A stretch of 64,000 bases of DNA from Fallopia convolvulus. Its lineage: Eukaryota > Streptophyta > Magnoliopsida > Caryophyllales > Polygonaceae. Of this stretch, positions 23,260 to 34,836 are shown one piece after another. Made by a program: the position numbers and the translations under genes. Under the pieces are notes generated by a model. The model did not search any database. It was not told the DNA's origin and was given only the letters and a program-made list of their open reading frames with translations. Within the stretch, counting starts at the first letter, position 1. The number at the start of each line of letters is the position of its first letter. The stretch spans positions 42,440,707-42,504,706 of the forward strand of contig OZ024736.1 of NCBI GenBank assembly GCA_964016875.1, written 5' to 3'.

Positions 23260-25140
23260 AACACGTCGAGCTTTGACAAAAGAGATAGTTTTCGAGTTAG
23301 AGAGGATTTTCGACCCTTAAGATTGTATTATAGCCTTGCTATATATAGAGTTTGAGCTTCTTGCTTAATATATCAATGTTCGATGTGGGATACTAAAGTT
23401 GAGAATTGCCCCAGGAAAACTTATTAATGATTGGTTCCCATTTGATGATCTACATTAGAGCATGCATGAAACCAACCTAGTTTCGGCACCATCACTCTTG
23501 TTTGTTTGTGCCGATTCGTTATCTAGTGGGCCAGTCCAAATGGGCTCAGGCCCTTTACGTGGATTTGCCAACATGAACGTGCATGGCCATGCATGTATAC
23601 TTACATGGGAATGCTAGCTAGCTAGTGTTTCAACAAATTCGGGAGTTTGCATGGACAATTTCCCACACATGAATACCTACGTAGCCTCTCATTTTATGTC
23701 ACATTGTAATTTTGGGCATATGTTACGTTTGGACACGTACACACAACGCTGCGTGTTATCTCTTATTATATTTGCTAATTTCCGCTTTATTTATTTAGCG
23801 GTTTTTTTGCGTACCATCAGGCTGCTACAGGGCTTTTGGTTGAATCGTCCAACCAGAAACTAAACCTCACCTTAGTCACTACGAGGAAAGCACACAATTG
23901 ATTCATAGAAATATCATGGAAAATGTGAAAAAGCAAGCTTTTAGCGGAAGCTAATGGTATGCAAAGGGAAATTAGTTTCAAACAAAGTGCAGCAACAACC
24001 ATGGTTGAAATGAAGACAAATACTTATTTGCAAGATGAGCCTTAAACCTAGAGTACAACTTACTCTTCAACTTCATTCCTTTATGAAATACAACCTCATT
24101 CCTTTATGAAATACAACTTTGAGGACAATCTTTTTTGAAGAGAGGTTTGTTAGGACAAAAATACAATATCATAGAAAAGACGGTATCAAGTTGGAATTAT
24201 GTGTAAATAAAGATGTTAGAGGGGTAAAAAGGGAAGATAATGTCAGATTTAGTTATGCTATGATAGTTGAAATAGGAACAAGTTTCCAAATTAATGGTAT
24301 CCAGAAATTTGGAAGGGGAAATTGGCAGTTGTCTTGGGCTCATTTGAGAGGGTTTTCCTCATTTGGATTATATCTTCATATGAGATTATATATGTGTATT
24401 CAGATTCAGACTCTATCAAGAACGTATCTAATTGTTGAGATCTTTAATTAAGCTCATAAGACAATATGCAAACATAAAAGTATGTTCAGATTTATATTCC
24501 TTATACATTTATATTCCTTATACATTTGTATCCTTTATCTATCTATCTATTTATATACTTAATGAAATACCTTTCTGTCACGTGTCAACCTCATGTTTAT
24601 TTTACCTATGTGTCGCCTCCATATTTAATTCGCCTATATAATACCATATCATCAATACTCTAAAAAAATTGAATACTAATTTTAAATAAAATATATTTAT
24701 AATTATTTTTTATTTTGTTTTTATATAAATTTGTTAAAATATAATAAGTAAATCTTTGATTCATTCTTATCTCATTCCTCCTTGATTAATTATATAAATT
24801 ATATATTCAAATTTCATATTAGCATGAAAAAAATTATGTAATCTAAAATTAAACTTTTTTAATCGTATATGTATAGATTTTTAATTTTAAAATATATGTA
24901 AAAATTAAAAATTGCTAAACTAATTCATTTTTTTAGTAAAAGGAAAAAACATTCAACCTTGCATTTAAACAAATACTCCTAGTATTTTTTTGTTTATATT
25001 CACATAAAAAAGTAACAAAAAAATTTAAATTAATTTATTCCTAAAATCAACATTGTACATTTAATTAAACTTGTACATAATACTGATACTTATGCTAGTT
25101 CATATTTAAAATCGAGGTATTCCTTTAGGCTTTAAGTTAA
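23260..25140. other. Non-coding, increasingly AT-rich
   Basis: No supported gene. Open frames here are short and lack family features. From about 24690 the sequence is very AT-rich. Confidence 0.5.
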
Positions 25141-25141
25141 A

Positions 25142-25168
25142 CTAGTGTAATTCCCGTGCCATACACGG
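25142..25168 (-). mobile_element. Helitron-like 3' terminus
   Basis: On the minus strand a hairpin (CCGTG, 5-base loop, CACGG; 25154-25168) is followed about 8 bases later by CTAG at 25142-25145 and then T. This is the arrangement of a Helitron 3' end (hairpin, then CTRR, inserted before T). The element would extend rightwards into the AT-rich sequence. The 5' TC end was not located and no Rep/helicase is present. Confidence 0.5.
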
Positions 25169-25964
25169 AATTTGATTAAACTAAAAATTATATATATTTT
25201 TAATATTAAAATAAATATAGGTCTTATATTTAAAGCAAAAATATACATAAAGATTTATAGTATCAAAAATATGTAGTTATGTATCAAACATTGATAAAAT
25301 ATGTTCATTTTTGGGTATATTTTTAGCATTAAAATCTAGATAAAAATACATATGTGTGTCGTATTATTATAATAGAAAATATTGATATTAAAATAGAGTT
25401 AGATATTACGTTTTAGGTGGTGTTATGATAGAAATTTACATTAAATTTTTATATCTTGAACGTACTAATAGATATTATAAAAATGCAAGAATAATTAGAT
25501 AAAAAAATATTTTTATTTTTTAATTATTTATTGTGTTACCTTTTTAATCAAATATATTAAGATATATTTATCATGTAGTCATTATTCATATCACATAACA
25601 TTTATTTTTTCTAGAAACATCTTATAAACAAATTTTCAACATTAATGTTAAACAAAATTTAATATTTTTTTCTTATATTCTTAAATAGATTCTTTATAAT
25701 TTTCATATATTATATAAAAAAATCTAGCATTAATATTAAAAAATTGACACATGGCATGTGATATGACATAAATATAATGATTGTGTATATTAAAAAATTA
25801 CACATGTGGAAATTTTTATGTAGAATGTAGCTTATGATGTGGTAGAAAAAAAAATTAGCTTATATAAATTGCCAAATAATAGTTAACATCAATATTTAAT
25901 GTTTTTATAAAATGAAAAAAATATAAAAATTATTTAGTATTAATATTTAATGATTTTATTTATA

Positions 25965-25993
25965 CTAGTATGTATTCCTGTACTTTGTACGGG
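25965..25993 (-). mobile_element. Second Helitron-like 3' terminus
   Basis: The minus strand has a hairpin formed by CCTGTAC and GTACGGG (25977-25993, one G-T pair) followed by CTAG at 25965-25968. It resembles the terminus at 25142, suggesting two nested or tandem non-autonomous copies of one family. Confidence 0.45.
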
Positions 25994-25999
25994 TTTTTA

Positions 26000-26400
26000 T
26001 TAAATAAAATATCATCTAAAAATTAAATAAATATTCTAGAATTTGTATGATAGCATAAAAAAATATCCTAATGATCTTACTATCTATCATATCAAAAAAT
26101 AAAAGATTGTTTGGGATTTTATATCTATATTCTAAAAGTATAGATAAGAATTTATCATATCTAAAAATAAAATATTATTTTAAGAAAAAAGGGTGGTGTG
26201 GTCTAATCTAAAAGTTACATATTTTGTTTAATAATTTCTTTAATCTCCGTTTTAGGTTATAGTTATGATCTTAAAAAAAAAATTAATATATAGTTATAGA
26301 TAAATGAAAATTGGAATTGGGTATATGTTTTGTATATGTAAAATGCTGTTTTGAGATGATTCGAGAAAGAAGGCACAAGGCCCATAACCAGGGCCCGGAG
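26000..26400. other. AT-rich non-coding sequence
   Basis: No supported gene. It probably continues the Helitron-like sequence and then becomes the promoter of the gene whose coding region is at 27423. Confidence 0.4.
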
Positions 26401-27422
26401 CACACCATATCAGGAATTCCGAATTCAGGATTATCAGCTCTATCTGCTCGGTTTGACAACTTCATCGCTCTTTCCTCGCTTGACCCTTCGTCGGATTTCT
26501 GGTACGTCACTATGAGCTTGTCTCTCTTACTACCGTATGCGTCGTCGAATTCGTCTTCTTTTCTTCCGAGTGCTTGAATCATTCCCCTTCAATTAATCGA
26601 CTCTGCTTGCCTTTCTTTCTCGGATTCTCTAACCTTGCGGGATTGGAACGAAGGCTGGGAGGGGTTCTCAGTTTATTGTATTACGATTAATCGAACTTTT
26701 ACCCAAATTGCTCTTTTTGAATTCTCTCGTGTACGAGTGTGCGCAAGAAACTCAAATTAAACTGAATGGCATCAGTATCACAGCGTCATTTGCTCTAATT
26801 AGGTTTGCAATCTTTGTACTTTACACATGTCTGGAAGAAGAATCGATCTGTGTAATAATTAAGATCGATTAGCCACTCTCAATTGGATGAATAGTTGTGT
26901 GTCAGCGAGAAGCAATTTTACCTAGCATCAAAGAAATGTTTAAAGGAGGAATTGTTGTCTTTTGATCGCTGAGACTAGTGAGATAGCGTAAGTCACCAAT
27001 ATGAATGCGTTTGTGTAAATAGTGATGAGCAGTGCTTGGATATAAACACAATTCCCCTTAATTTATGTGAATGCTGGAGGCTCAAACGCACCATTACTGC
27101 ACATGACCTTGATTGTTATTTCTACTAGTAGTGGCTTTTTCAAGCTTTCATTTCATGGTTGCAAGATCCCAATATGAAAACAAGGTTATAAAGCACCAAA
27201 CTTAAGGTAGAATTACACAGTTTACTTTTGCTTTGAATTAGTAATAACCATTAGGCTTCTGCTTTGCAAAGGAATTGTTCTTACTAACTCTTAACTTTGT
27301 CAAAGCATAATATTGTGGTGTTATGGCATGTTATTCTCTCAATTTGTGCATTTGAATGTAGCTACTGTTCTGAACAAGATTTGCCCCATTTGCATCAGAG
27401 TAACTGTGATTAGTCTGATAGA

Positions 27423-27674
27423 ATGGGGAACAAGGCAGCAAAGCTGGAGACGAAAAAGAAGGAGACCAAGGAAGAGTTTCGTTTGAAGGTTTTACCTCCT
27501 TTGGATCCTCATCTTTTGTATTGGCTTGATCGGGACATTCAGATGATGCAAAACTTCACTCCTATAAATCATCCGTCTCTGACACCGCCTGACCGCTATG
27601 TTGAGTACATGAGACTCTATGGCCATTTGGACCTGGATATGAATGATCCTGAACTGAGCCCTCTATTCAAGTAG
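27423..27674 (+). CDS. Small unrecognised protein, 83 aa
   Basis: The ORF has a clean ATG in a good context (AGAATGGGG) and TAG at 27672-27674. The protein is highly charged at the N terminus (lysine- and glutamate-rich, residues 5-24). A hydrophilic body follows with a WLDRDIQMM motif and a Pro-rich middle, and an acidic C terminus. It begins Met-Gly, so N-myristoylation is conceivable but unproven. The region 26430-27420 has the look of a 5' untranslated region with an intron: a pyrimidine-rich leader, a GTACGT donor near 26501 and an acceptor shortly before the ATG. I do not recognise the family. The codon pattern and small size suggest a real conserved small gene. Confidence 0.6.
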   Translation: MGNKAAKLETKKKETKEEFRLKVLPPLDPHLLYWLDRDIQMMQNFTPINHPSLTPPDRYVEYMRLYGHLDLDMNDPELSPLFK

Positions 27675-29405
27675 TTCGGGTGGGAGGCCAAACATGAAAC
27701 TCTTTTTCTCTTAAGGTTTATTGTGTTGTTATATTGTTATTAGATATGCTTTATATGGTTGTTTCATGTAAATTGTAAGTTGCACCAAACTTGACTCTTT
27801 CTTATCAAAAGCTCAAGGGTATGTAAAACGTGAGATTTGCTCATACGTGTTTGATGAACTTGGTAGTTTTGGCCATCGACTTGACTACTTGAGATGTTTT
27901 TTTCCCTATGAATATTTCCAACAGCAAAGAGTTAACGTGTTCAAACTATTTTGAGGTGTGACGACAAAAGCTTATGTTTACTACTTGCAGTTTCAACAGA
28001 GCTTCTGAGCATTTCCGTGGAGGACATGGAAACCTTGAACTGGAAGACATTGTTTTGCAGCTGGATTAGGCAACTCAAATATTCATCTAGACAAAAAAAA
28101 AACATGTAAAAGCGTAGTTGAAATGGAAATTATAATTCTCCTAAAAACCCAACCTATAGGGTTCTTACAAAATTAAGTTTCCTAAGAACTCAGAATATAG
28201 GTTCTTACAATATAGTTTAAGTAATTTTTTTTAAATAATTTCACATAGTTAATTTGGTACTCCGTATAAGATAATGAATAATATGACGATAAAATATTAT
28301 ACTATATCAAACTGTGTAGCTAAATCGGAATTATAATTGAAAGAATTTTACTGTTTAGGTCTTCTTCCTATATATAATATATTGTTCTCTAAAATTAAAA
28401 TTGGTTTTCTAGATCTTCATAGATCAGCCTAGTAATGTGTAGGCCAAACTTATACTTTGTTCCTCGAAACGTATCTTATACTTAGTTCCTCTTATATGAA
28501 TGAATCACCCATTTTTGCAATGTCCAGGTCTTTTTAGATTTACCTTCTTAATTAATTAAACCACCCTTTCATTTTTTTTTAACGAATTATCAAAACAAGA
28601 AACCGAGCCCAAAAGCCCAGCCCAGAAGCCCGTTTAATTTTTTTTATTTTTGGGTGAATGGCGCCGTATTTTAGTTAGGGTTATTCAGGTAGTGGGCACG
28701 TGCAGGGAGAAGGATGCGCCACAAAAAATTCCGACTGTTTCCTTTCTTCTAAAGGCGCGCATCGTGGAGGATTCAACCACTCCAGTCCTCTTTCACTTTT
28801 AACTTCTCTTTTTCTTTCACAAAAATATGGCTTTACTTTTTTTCTTAAAAAACACAATATATATGACAATATGCTTAAAAAACAAAAATATGACGAGTTT
28901 AAAAATAAATAAATTTGACTGACGTTGACATTTTATTCAATACATCATACCATATCATTTTTTTTGCTTATCCAAAAAACTGTAAATCTAGTAAATCTTG
29001 ATGAGAATTTCCGCTCTATTATTATTTGTAATTAAAAAAAGAAAGAAATTAAATTAAGTTAAGAATTACTGAGTTCTTCCTAGTTCCCTCCACAACCAAA
29101 TTCCCTCTTTCCCTCGTTTTCTGTCCCGTTTTCTCCCTCCGCCTCCGCTTTCCACTTCCGGCCACCACAACCACCACCAGCTAATCTTTCGCCACCACGA
29201 ACGCCGCCAGATCTCCTCCTCCCCATACTATTCCTTCCCCCCCTCCGGCATCTCTCGTCCCCTCTCTCCAATCAATTTCCCCCTTTTCTCTCGCCCCGAA
29301 ACCCAAAAACCCTCTCGATCCCTCAAATTCTCGCAACTATCCCGTTTCTCAAAGATCGATCCAATTTCCGCTGCTACGAGAAGTTTCCGGCGCTTTTCTA
29401 CTTCG
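27675..29405. other. Intergenic region and E2F promoter/leader
   Basis: No gene is supported. From about 29070 the sequence turns C- and T-rich, typical of a plant 5' untranslated leader, and leads directly to the E2F ATG. Between 28100 and 28560 it is AT-rich and featureless. Confidence 0.5.
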
Positions 29406-32400
29406 ATGTCGAACTCTAGCGCCACCAATCAGCAATCGCCACAGCAACAGCACCTGCAAGAACCGCCGCCATTATCACAAAAGCCCTCTCTTAACCGCCA
29501 ACTCCCTTTCTCGACAATGAAGCCGCCGTTTGCGCCTCACGGGGACTACCATCGTTTCTCTTCCCCCAACGCCACCAATTCTGTCCATGATACTCCGCCT
29601 GAGCCTGTAGAAGCTATCGTTGTGAAGACTCCCGTAAGTTTTGTTGAATTGTGTAAATTGAAGTCGGTTTCCGGATTCTGTTTGATCTTGTACAGTGTTT
29701 TTTTGTCTGATATGCTACTGCTGTGAAGATTTTGTATGGGGATCTACTTTTTTTGTGGTTGTGTCATCCAGGCCTTTGCTTAGGTTATGAATTATGATGT
29801 GTGATGAAGTTTTTTTTTACTAGTTCTTGCATTGCATTGTATCTTTGTTGATGCAATTGATATTGTTCAAAAGCTCTAGAATGAGCTTAACTTCAATATT
29901 TTGATAGCTCATCTCTTGGATTCTTATGGTCTTTTAGATAAGGTCCTTAATATCAATTCAACGTAGCATGTGCTTATAATATTTTTTTTATAGTGAACTT
30001 GCTAGTTTCTACTAATTTAACTTGCCAGGCTATAATTTGAAGCATTTGAAATTACTTTGCTTCCAACACATGTAGAGGGATTCTGTAGAGGGATTCTAAT
30101 AGTTACCAACCTGTGTAAAGTAGCATTCCCACAAAATTTGTCTAGTTGACGCAGGTTAGTCCTTACACAGTGCAACACTGCAACATTGGAGCATGTTTCT
30201 TATGTGTGAGGATATTCTATATGTGTGTGCATACATAAATCGGTGCTTCAGAATAAGCAATGATATTATCATTTTGTATTTGGACTGCTGTAGTGTTGAT
30301 GATTGTTTCTCCATGGCTTTTCTTAATTAGTCAGTATTCAAGTTACAATCTCCTTCCCTAACTAAACTTATTAATTGAAGTTTTGTTTTCTGGTTGTCTT
30401 CTCATTAATCTTAGTGTGATAAACTTGGCCCTTTATTCATGCTGTGCCTGACTTCTGCTAACTCTAGATTGGAAAAATTGCCTTGTTTAAGCAGCCAATG
30501 AAGCGAAAGATTGAAACAACCAAATATGATGCTGAATCCACTGAATCAGCTGCACACACAGGAGACAATGAAGTAATTAACAGTCCTCTCCAAACACCAG
30601 TGTCGGCTAGAGGAGGTAAAGGACAGCGGACATCAAAGATTTCAAAATCCAGTAGAACTGCAGCTCAAACACGAACGTCTAATGTTGGTGAGTGTTGTAC
30701 TCTTGCTTCTTTTGTAGTTTTGTTTGCAGAATTAAATGCCGGCTCATTTAATTTTCTAAATCGATCTTTCAGGATAATCTCTCATCTTATAAACTGTACT
30801 TGCAAAGATGTTAGATGAAGTTTTTCTATATGATTATTCATTAATAAGCAGTTCCTCTCTTTGCAGGATCTCCAGCTAATAATCTTACTCCAGTTGGTCC
30901 TTGTCGCTATGATAGCTCCCTTAGTAATTGCTTTCCTTTCCAAATGTCATCTTTACCATGTCTATTAGTTTACTTCAAGTTCTATATCTTAAGGGCGACC
31001 GTAATTCTCTTTATGGTATATGGCCTGATTAGGTATGTTGACAAAAAAGTTCATTAACTTGATAAAACATGCTGAAGATGGTGTGCTTGATTTAAACAAA
31101 GCTGCTGATACTTTAGAGGTGATTGCTTTACCCTTCTTTAACTTTATACACAATTCACTCTCTAGTGATTGAATGTGTTTGCTTTGGATTCCAGGTGCAG
31201 AAGAGGCGGATTTATGACATCACGAATGTTCTAGAAGGGATTGGCCTGATTGAGAAAAAACTTAAAAATAGGATTCAGTGGAAGTATGTATATAGTATAT
31301 TCATCATAATATTTGAACTGCTACTGATATATTATTCCTAAGGGCAATTTGCTTCTCTGGCTCAATTAGAAAATGCCCAAACTAGTTCACAATATACTCA
31401 TTGACCTGTTGATGATTAATCAGAGGGCTTGATGCTGCAAGGCAAGGAGAAGTGGATGATAGTTTGGGTAATTTGCAGGTATTGTATTCAAAAGATCCAT
31501 TTCTGTACTGTAAATGGGCCATGTATGTATTTTCAGTGGTTTTAATGCATTTTTAATCCGTCTTTATGCATTACCTTTTTTCCATTATGCAGTTTCTAGT
31601 ATTCAAAATGTGAAAATGTTTCATGGAAAGGGCATACACGTTATAATAAAAGATTAGTAGCAAATTTATGCAAGTGTACTTGAGTCAAGTGCAAATTTTT
31701 GTGTCATGATTGAATCAGTTCATAAATATACTGTTGGAATTGCCTCATAATCTTTCATGATAAGGACTTCATGGCTTCTGCCTGATGTAGTTACATTACT
31801 TACATCATTTACTCCTGTTCTGGCCCAATTAGGAAAAAGTTTCATACTAGATGTTTATGTTCTTATCTCTTGCAGGCAGAAGTTGAGAACTTTTCCATGG
31901 AGGAACATAGATTGGATGAACAAATAAGGTGACAAATTAGGACACTGCAGATACTATTCTTCTAGTTCTAGATTATCTAATCTAAGATATTGGTTAATTT
32001 TGTGCAGTGTCATGCAAGAAAGATTAAGGGGATTGAGTGAAGATGAAAGGAATCAGAAGTAGGAATTTGTTTTTTTTTTTTAAATTCTGCAATGATTATA
32101 ATATAGCTTTAATTCCACGGCTGATAAATTCTTCATTCTTTTCATAACACTAGGTGGCTCTTTGTGACAGAGGAAGACATTAAGAGCTTACCATGTTTTC
32201 TGGTTTGGTCTTCTCCTAAGTATCTGTCTCTGATCTTCACGATTATGTGTTTAACTCTCCTTGCTGGTGATTTTTTTTTTCCTGGCTAACCTTCATAACC
32301 AACTCTTAACAATTGACTTATTGCAGAACGAGACCTTGATTGCAATTAAAGCTCCGCATGGGACAACCTTGGAGGTTCCAGATCCTGATGAGGCAAGTTG

Positions 32401-33707
32401 AAGCTGAGAAACTAAAACAAATGTGTTAAACCTGTACTCTTTTCTACTTGTTTTATGTCAATTCATATTTGCAACTTTATGTTGCTGCTAGGCTGACTAT
32501 CCCCGGCGGAGATACAGAATGGTCCTTCGAAGCACCATGGGCCGAATAGACGTCTACCTTGTCAGGTAGTTAGCTAATATAAATTGTAATAGATTTTGTC
32601 GGATAACATTTTTTTTTTTGCGTGTCTTCTCATTGCAAAACTACTATGCTAATGTTGAATCCTCTTGAGTTGCTCAAAGTGGTGTTCAAGTTGAGTAGTA
32701 GAGCAGGGGCTTGTTTTTTTTTTTCCTGATGGAGTGGTGCAAGGGTGATGTTTTTGAAGCATTTTACTCTTTGAAAGTATAATCAGCTTCTCACATGTGA
32801 GGCAAAATCACAGAAAAATAATTAGCACCAAAAATTGGAAACAGAAAGTATACTCCCATGTTAAAGAAGGTGAACCTGATTGATAAACAATCTTAGCTTG
32901 GTTCTGTTTTAGATTTTTTTTGCCATGTATCATAGATTTGGTTTGAAACAGCTTCGCTTTTTTTTTTTCTATCAAACAAGCAATTGCTTAGATGGATTTG
33001 GTTCTTTTGGTGTGATTTTGAATCTTATAGCTTGCCGTCATTTTTGATGTCTGTATTATAAACTTCTTATCTTTTCTTTGTTACAGTCATTTTGAAGAAA
33101 AGTTTGAGGATATTCATGGTGCAGAGGCAGCTCCTAATGCCCCAACACATTCTCCATCTAATGATGGCACAACAGCAGTGATTCCAATGGAGAATAGAGA
33201 TCAAGAACTCGAGATGCAAGAGCAAGCAGCTGACAGGATATGCTCAGCTGCTAATGCTTCTCAGGACTTTGTAAGCGGCATCTTGAAGATTGTTCCTGAT
33301 GTTGATGTAAGTTTTTACTTCGTACACCCATAATTTGTTAATCAAGTAGAAAACTCAGATGTGCTTAATGAGTATGAAAAACTTGTCTTTTGCAGAGTGA
33401 AGCGGATTACTGGTTGCAGTCAGATACAGACTTCAGCGTAACCGACATGTGGAAGACAGAATGTATTCTTCCTAACTTAGTAATGTTTGAGTTGTGATAA
33501 TTTAGAATTCATCCAGATGAAACACAAAAGAAACTGAAGAACAAGCAGAGGAAATAATAACTTGGTTCTTTGACTGTAGCAGCAGGTTTAACATGGACTG
33601 GATTGGGTCATGAAGACTACACCATTGCTAGTATGAGTTCACCGCGCCCACAAACTCCACTGTCTTCTGCAGCAGAAGCGCCACAGGCTAACACTACAGG
33701 GAGTTGA
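29406..33707 (+). CDS. E2F: E2F transcription factor, E2FA/E2FB class (14 coding exons)
   Basis: Activator-type E2F that pairs with DP, binds S-phase gene promoters and is held by retinoblastoma-related protein. Exons by splice signals and frame: 29406-29633, 30495-30687, 30867-30923, 31033-31118, 31195-31283, 31424-31478, 31876-31928, 32008-32058, 32154-32202, 32327-32392, 32492-32565, 33087-33306, 33396-33462, 33580-33707. Together they give 471 residues in a continuous frame. The DNA-binding winged helix covers about 152-219 with RRIYDITNVLEG at 192-203. The coiled-coil dimerisation region is about 237-275 and the marked box about 288-343. The Rb-binding motif (DYW...SVTDMW) lies in exon 13, near 411-427. 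Intron 10 starts with GC rather than GT, and the last acceptor is a triple NAG. The exon 2 acceptor at 30493-30494 was chosen over one at 30466-30467 from recalled homologues. Confidence 0.95.
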
Positions 33708-34499
33708 AGCTTGCTGAGTGATCAATGGAGAAATAATGACCCCTCTTGATCAGAACTCTTAGACATGGGCCCTTGGCCCGACCCATAAGGGGGCAAAAAT
33801 GGCAACAGATTAGGGCCTAGGAGTAGGAGGGGTTCAAACTTAGTACTCCGGAACTGATATGTATTTATGTACTTTTAAATAGTTGTATAAAAGTAACCTA
33901 GAGTTAAAAATTTCTTATTATACACTTTTTGGATCTTACACGTGTGATTCGTATTTTTTTTTAATTTGATTTCTTTGCGTTAGATATATTTTTTTACAGC
34001 CTTTATCTAGTTTAGATATATTTCCTTCCCCAAGATATATTTTTTTATTCGACCGAAAAAATATTTTTATTTTATTTTATGCTTTTTACAACCTTTAACT
34101 TAGTAACTGATATATATTTTAAATTCATATTATCTTATTTTTTAATTAGATTTATATATAATTTATTTAATTGACAACCTTATTAGAAAGTTGAGATATA
34201 CTATTATTAGAAAAGACAGGGAGCAATTGTGTACGGTTATGTAATTAGATCAATTAAATATTATTAAAAAATAATGAAAGCTCGCTAAAATTCTAAACCT
34301 TATCTTCTGACCAAAACGCTATTTGTGAAAATAATTTAAATCCTTTCTTTTATTTTTTGTTAAAATTAATCTAAAATCTGGTATCTTTTGTTAAAATTAA
34401 TCTAAAATTTGGTATCTTTAAACTAACAACATTAATCTGTTAATATAATCTAGATCCCCGCCTTTGAAATCCACTAATATTTATTCTGTTAAACCAACA
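33708..34499. other. E2F 3' region and AT-rich spacer
   Basis: Probable 3' untranslated sequence to about 33930, then AT-rich DNA. A 28-bp unit ending TGGTATCT is tandemly duplicated at 34358-34413. Confidence 0.5.
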
Positions 34500-34836
34500 A
34501 TGGTGGCCATAGCTTTCAAGAAGTTCTCTCGCATAACTCCAAGTATCATAAACTCGGAAAACGATCACGTTGGAAAACGATCCCGTTCCGTTGTCAAAGC
34601 AGCCCACTTTCTACGAAGATATCACACATCACTCAAAGCAATCCAAACCATGGCAGCCTAAGAAGAAGCCTTTAACGTCTCAGCCTTCTCGACATTTCGA
34701 AAGCAACTTTATCGACATGGACGACGACAGGTTGATGACCCTTCTTTACTCGCCGGTTCCCAACAAGTGTCGCCAGCCTAGTTTTGCAGATGAACTCATC
34801 AAGCGCCTTTTCGGTCGCACTTGCTACACTCATTGA
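34500..34836 (+). pseudogene. Small ORF split by a 16-bp tandem duplication
   Basis: An ATG at 34500 opens a frame for about 20 codons, to a 16-bp direct duplication at 34556-34571 and 34572-34587 (the copies differ at one base). Because 16 is not a multiple of three, the frame then shifts. The frame that continues on the other side runs to TGA at 34834-34836 and encodes a basic-then-acidic segment ending SFADELIKRLFGRTCYTH. With one repeat unit absent the two parts would be a single frame of about 106 codons. I do not recognise the family, and reality as a gene is uncertain. The GC content is higher than in its AT-rich flanks, which supports coding origin. Confidence 0.4.

Noticed and set aside
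30468..30494. Alternative E2F exon 2 start at 30468 (adds nine residues)
   Set aside because: It is in frame and possible, but the acceptor at 30493-30494 gives a junction closer to recalled plant E2F proteins; only RNA data can decide.
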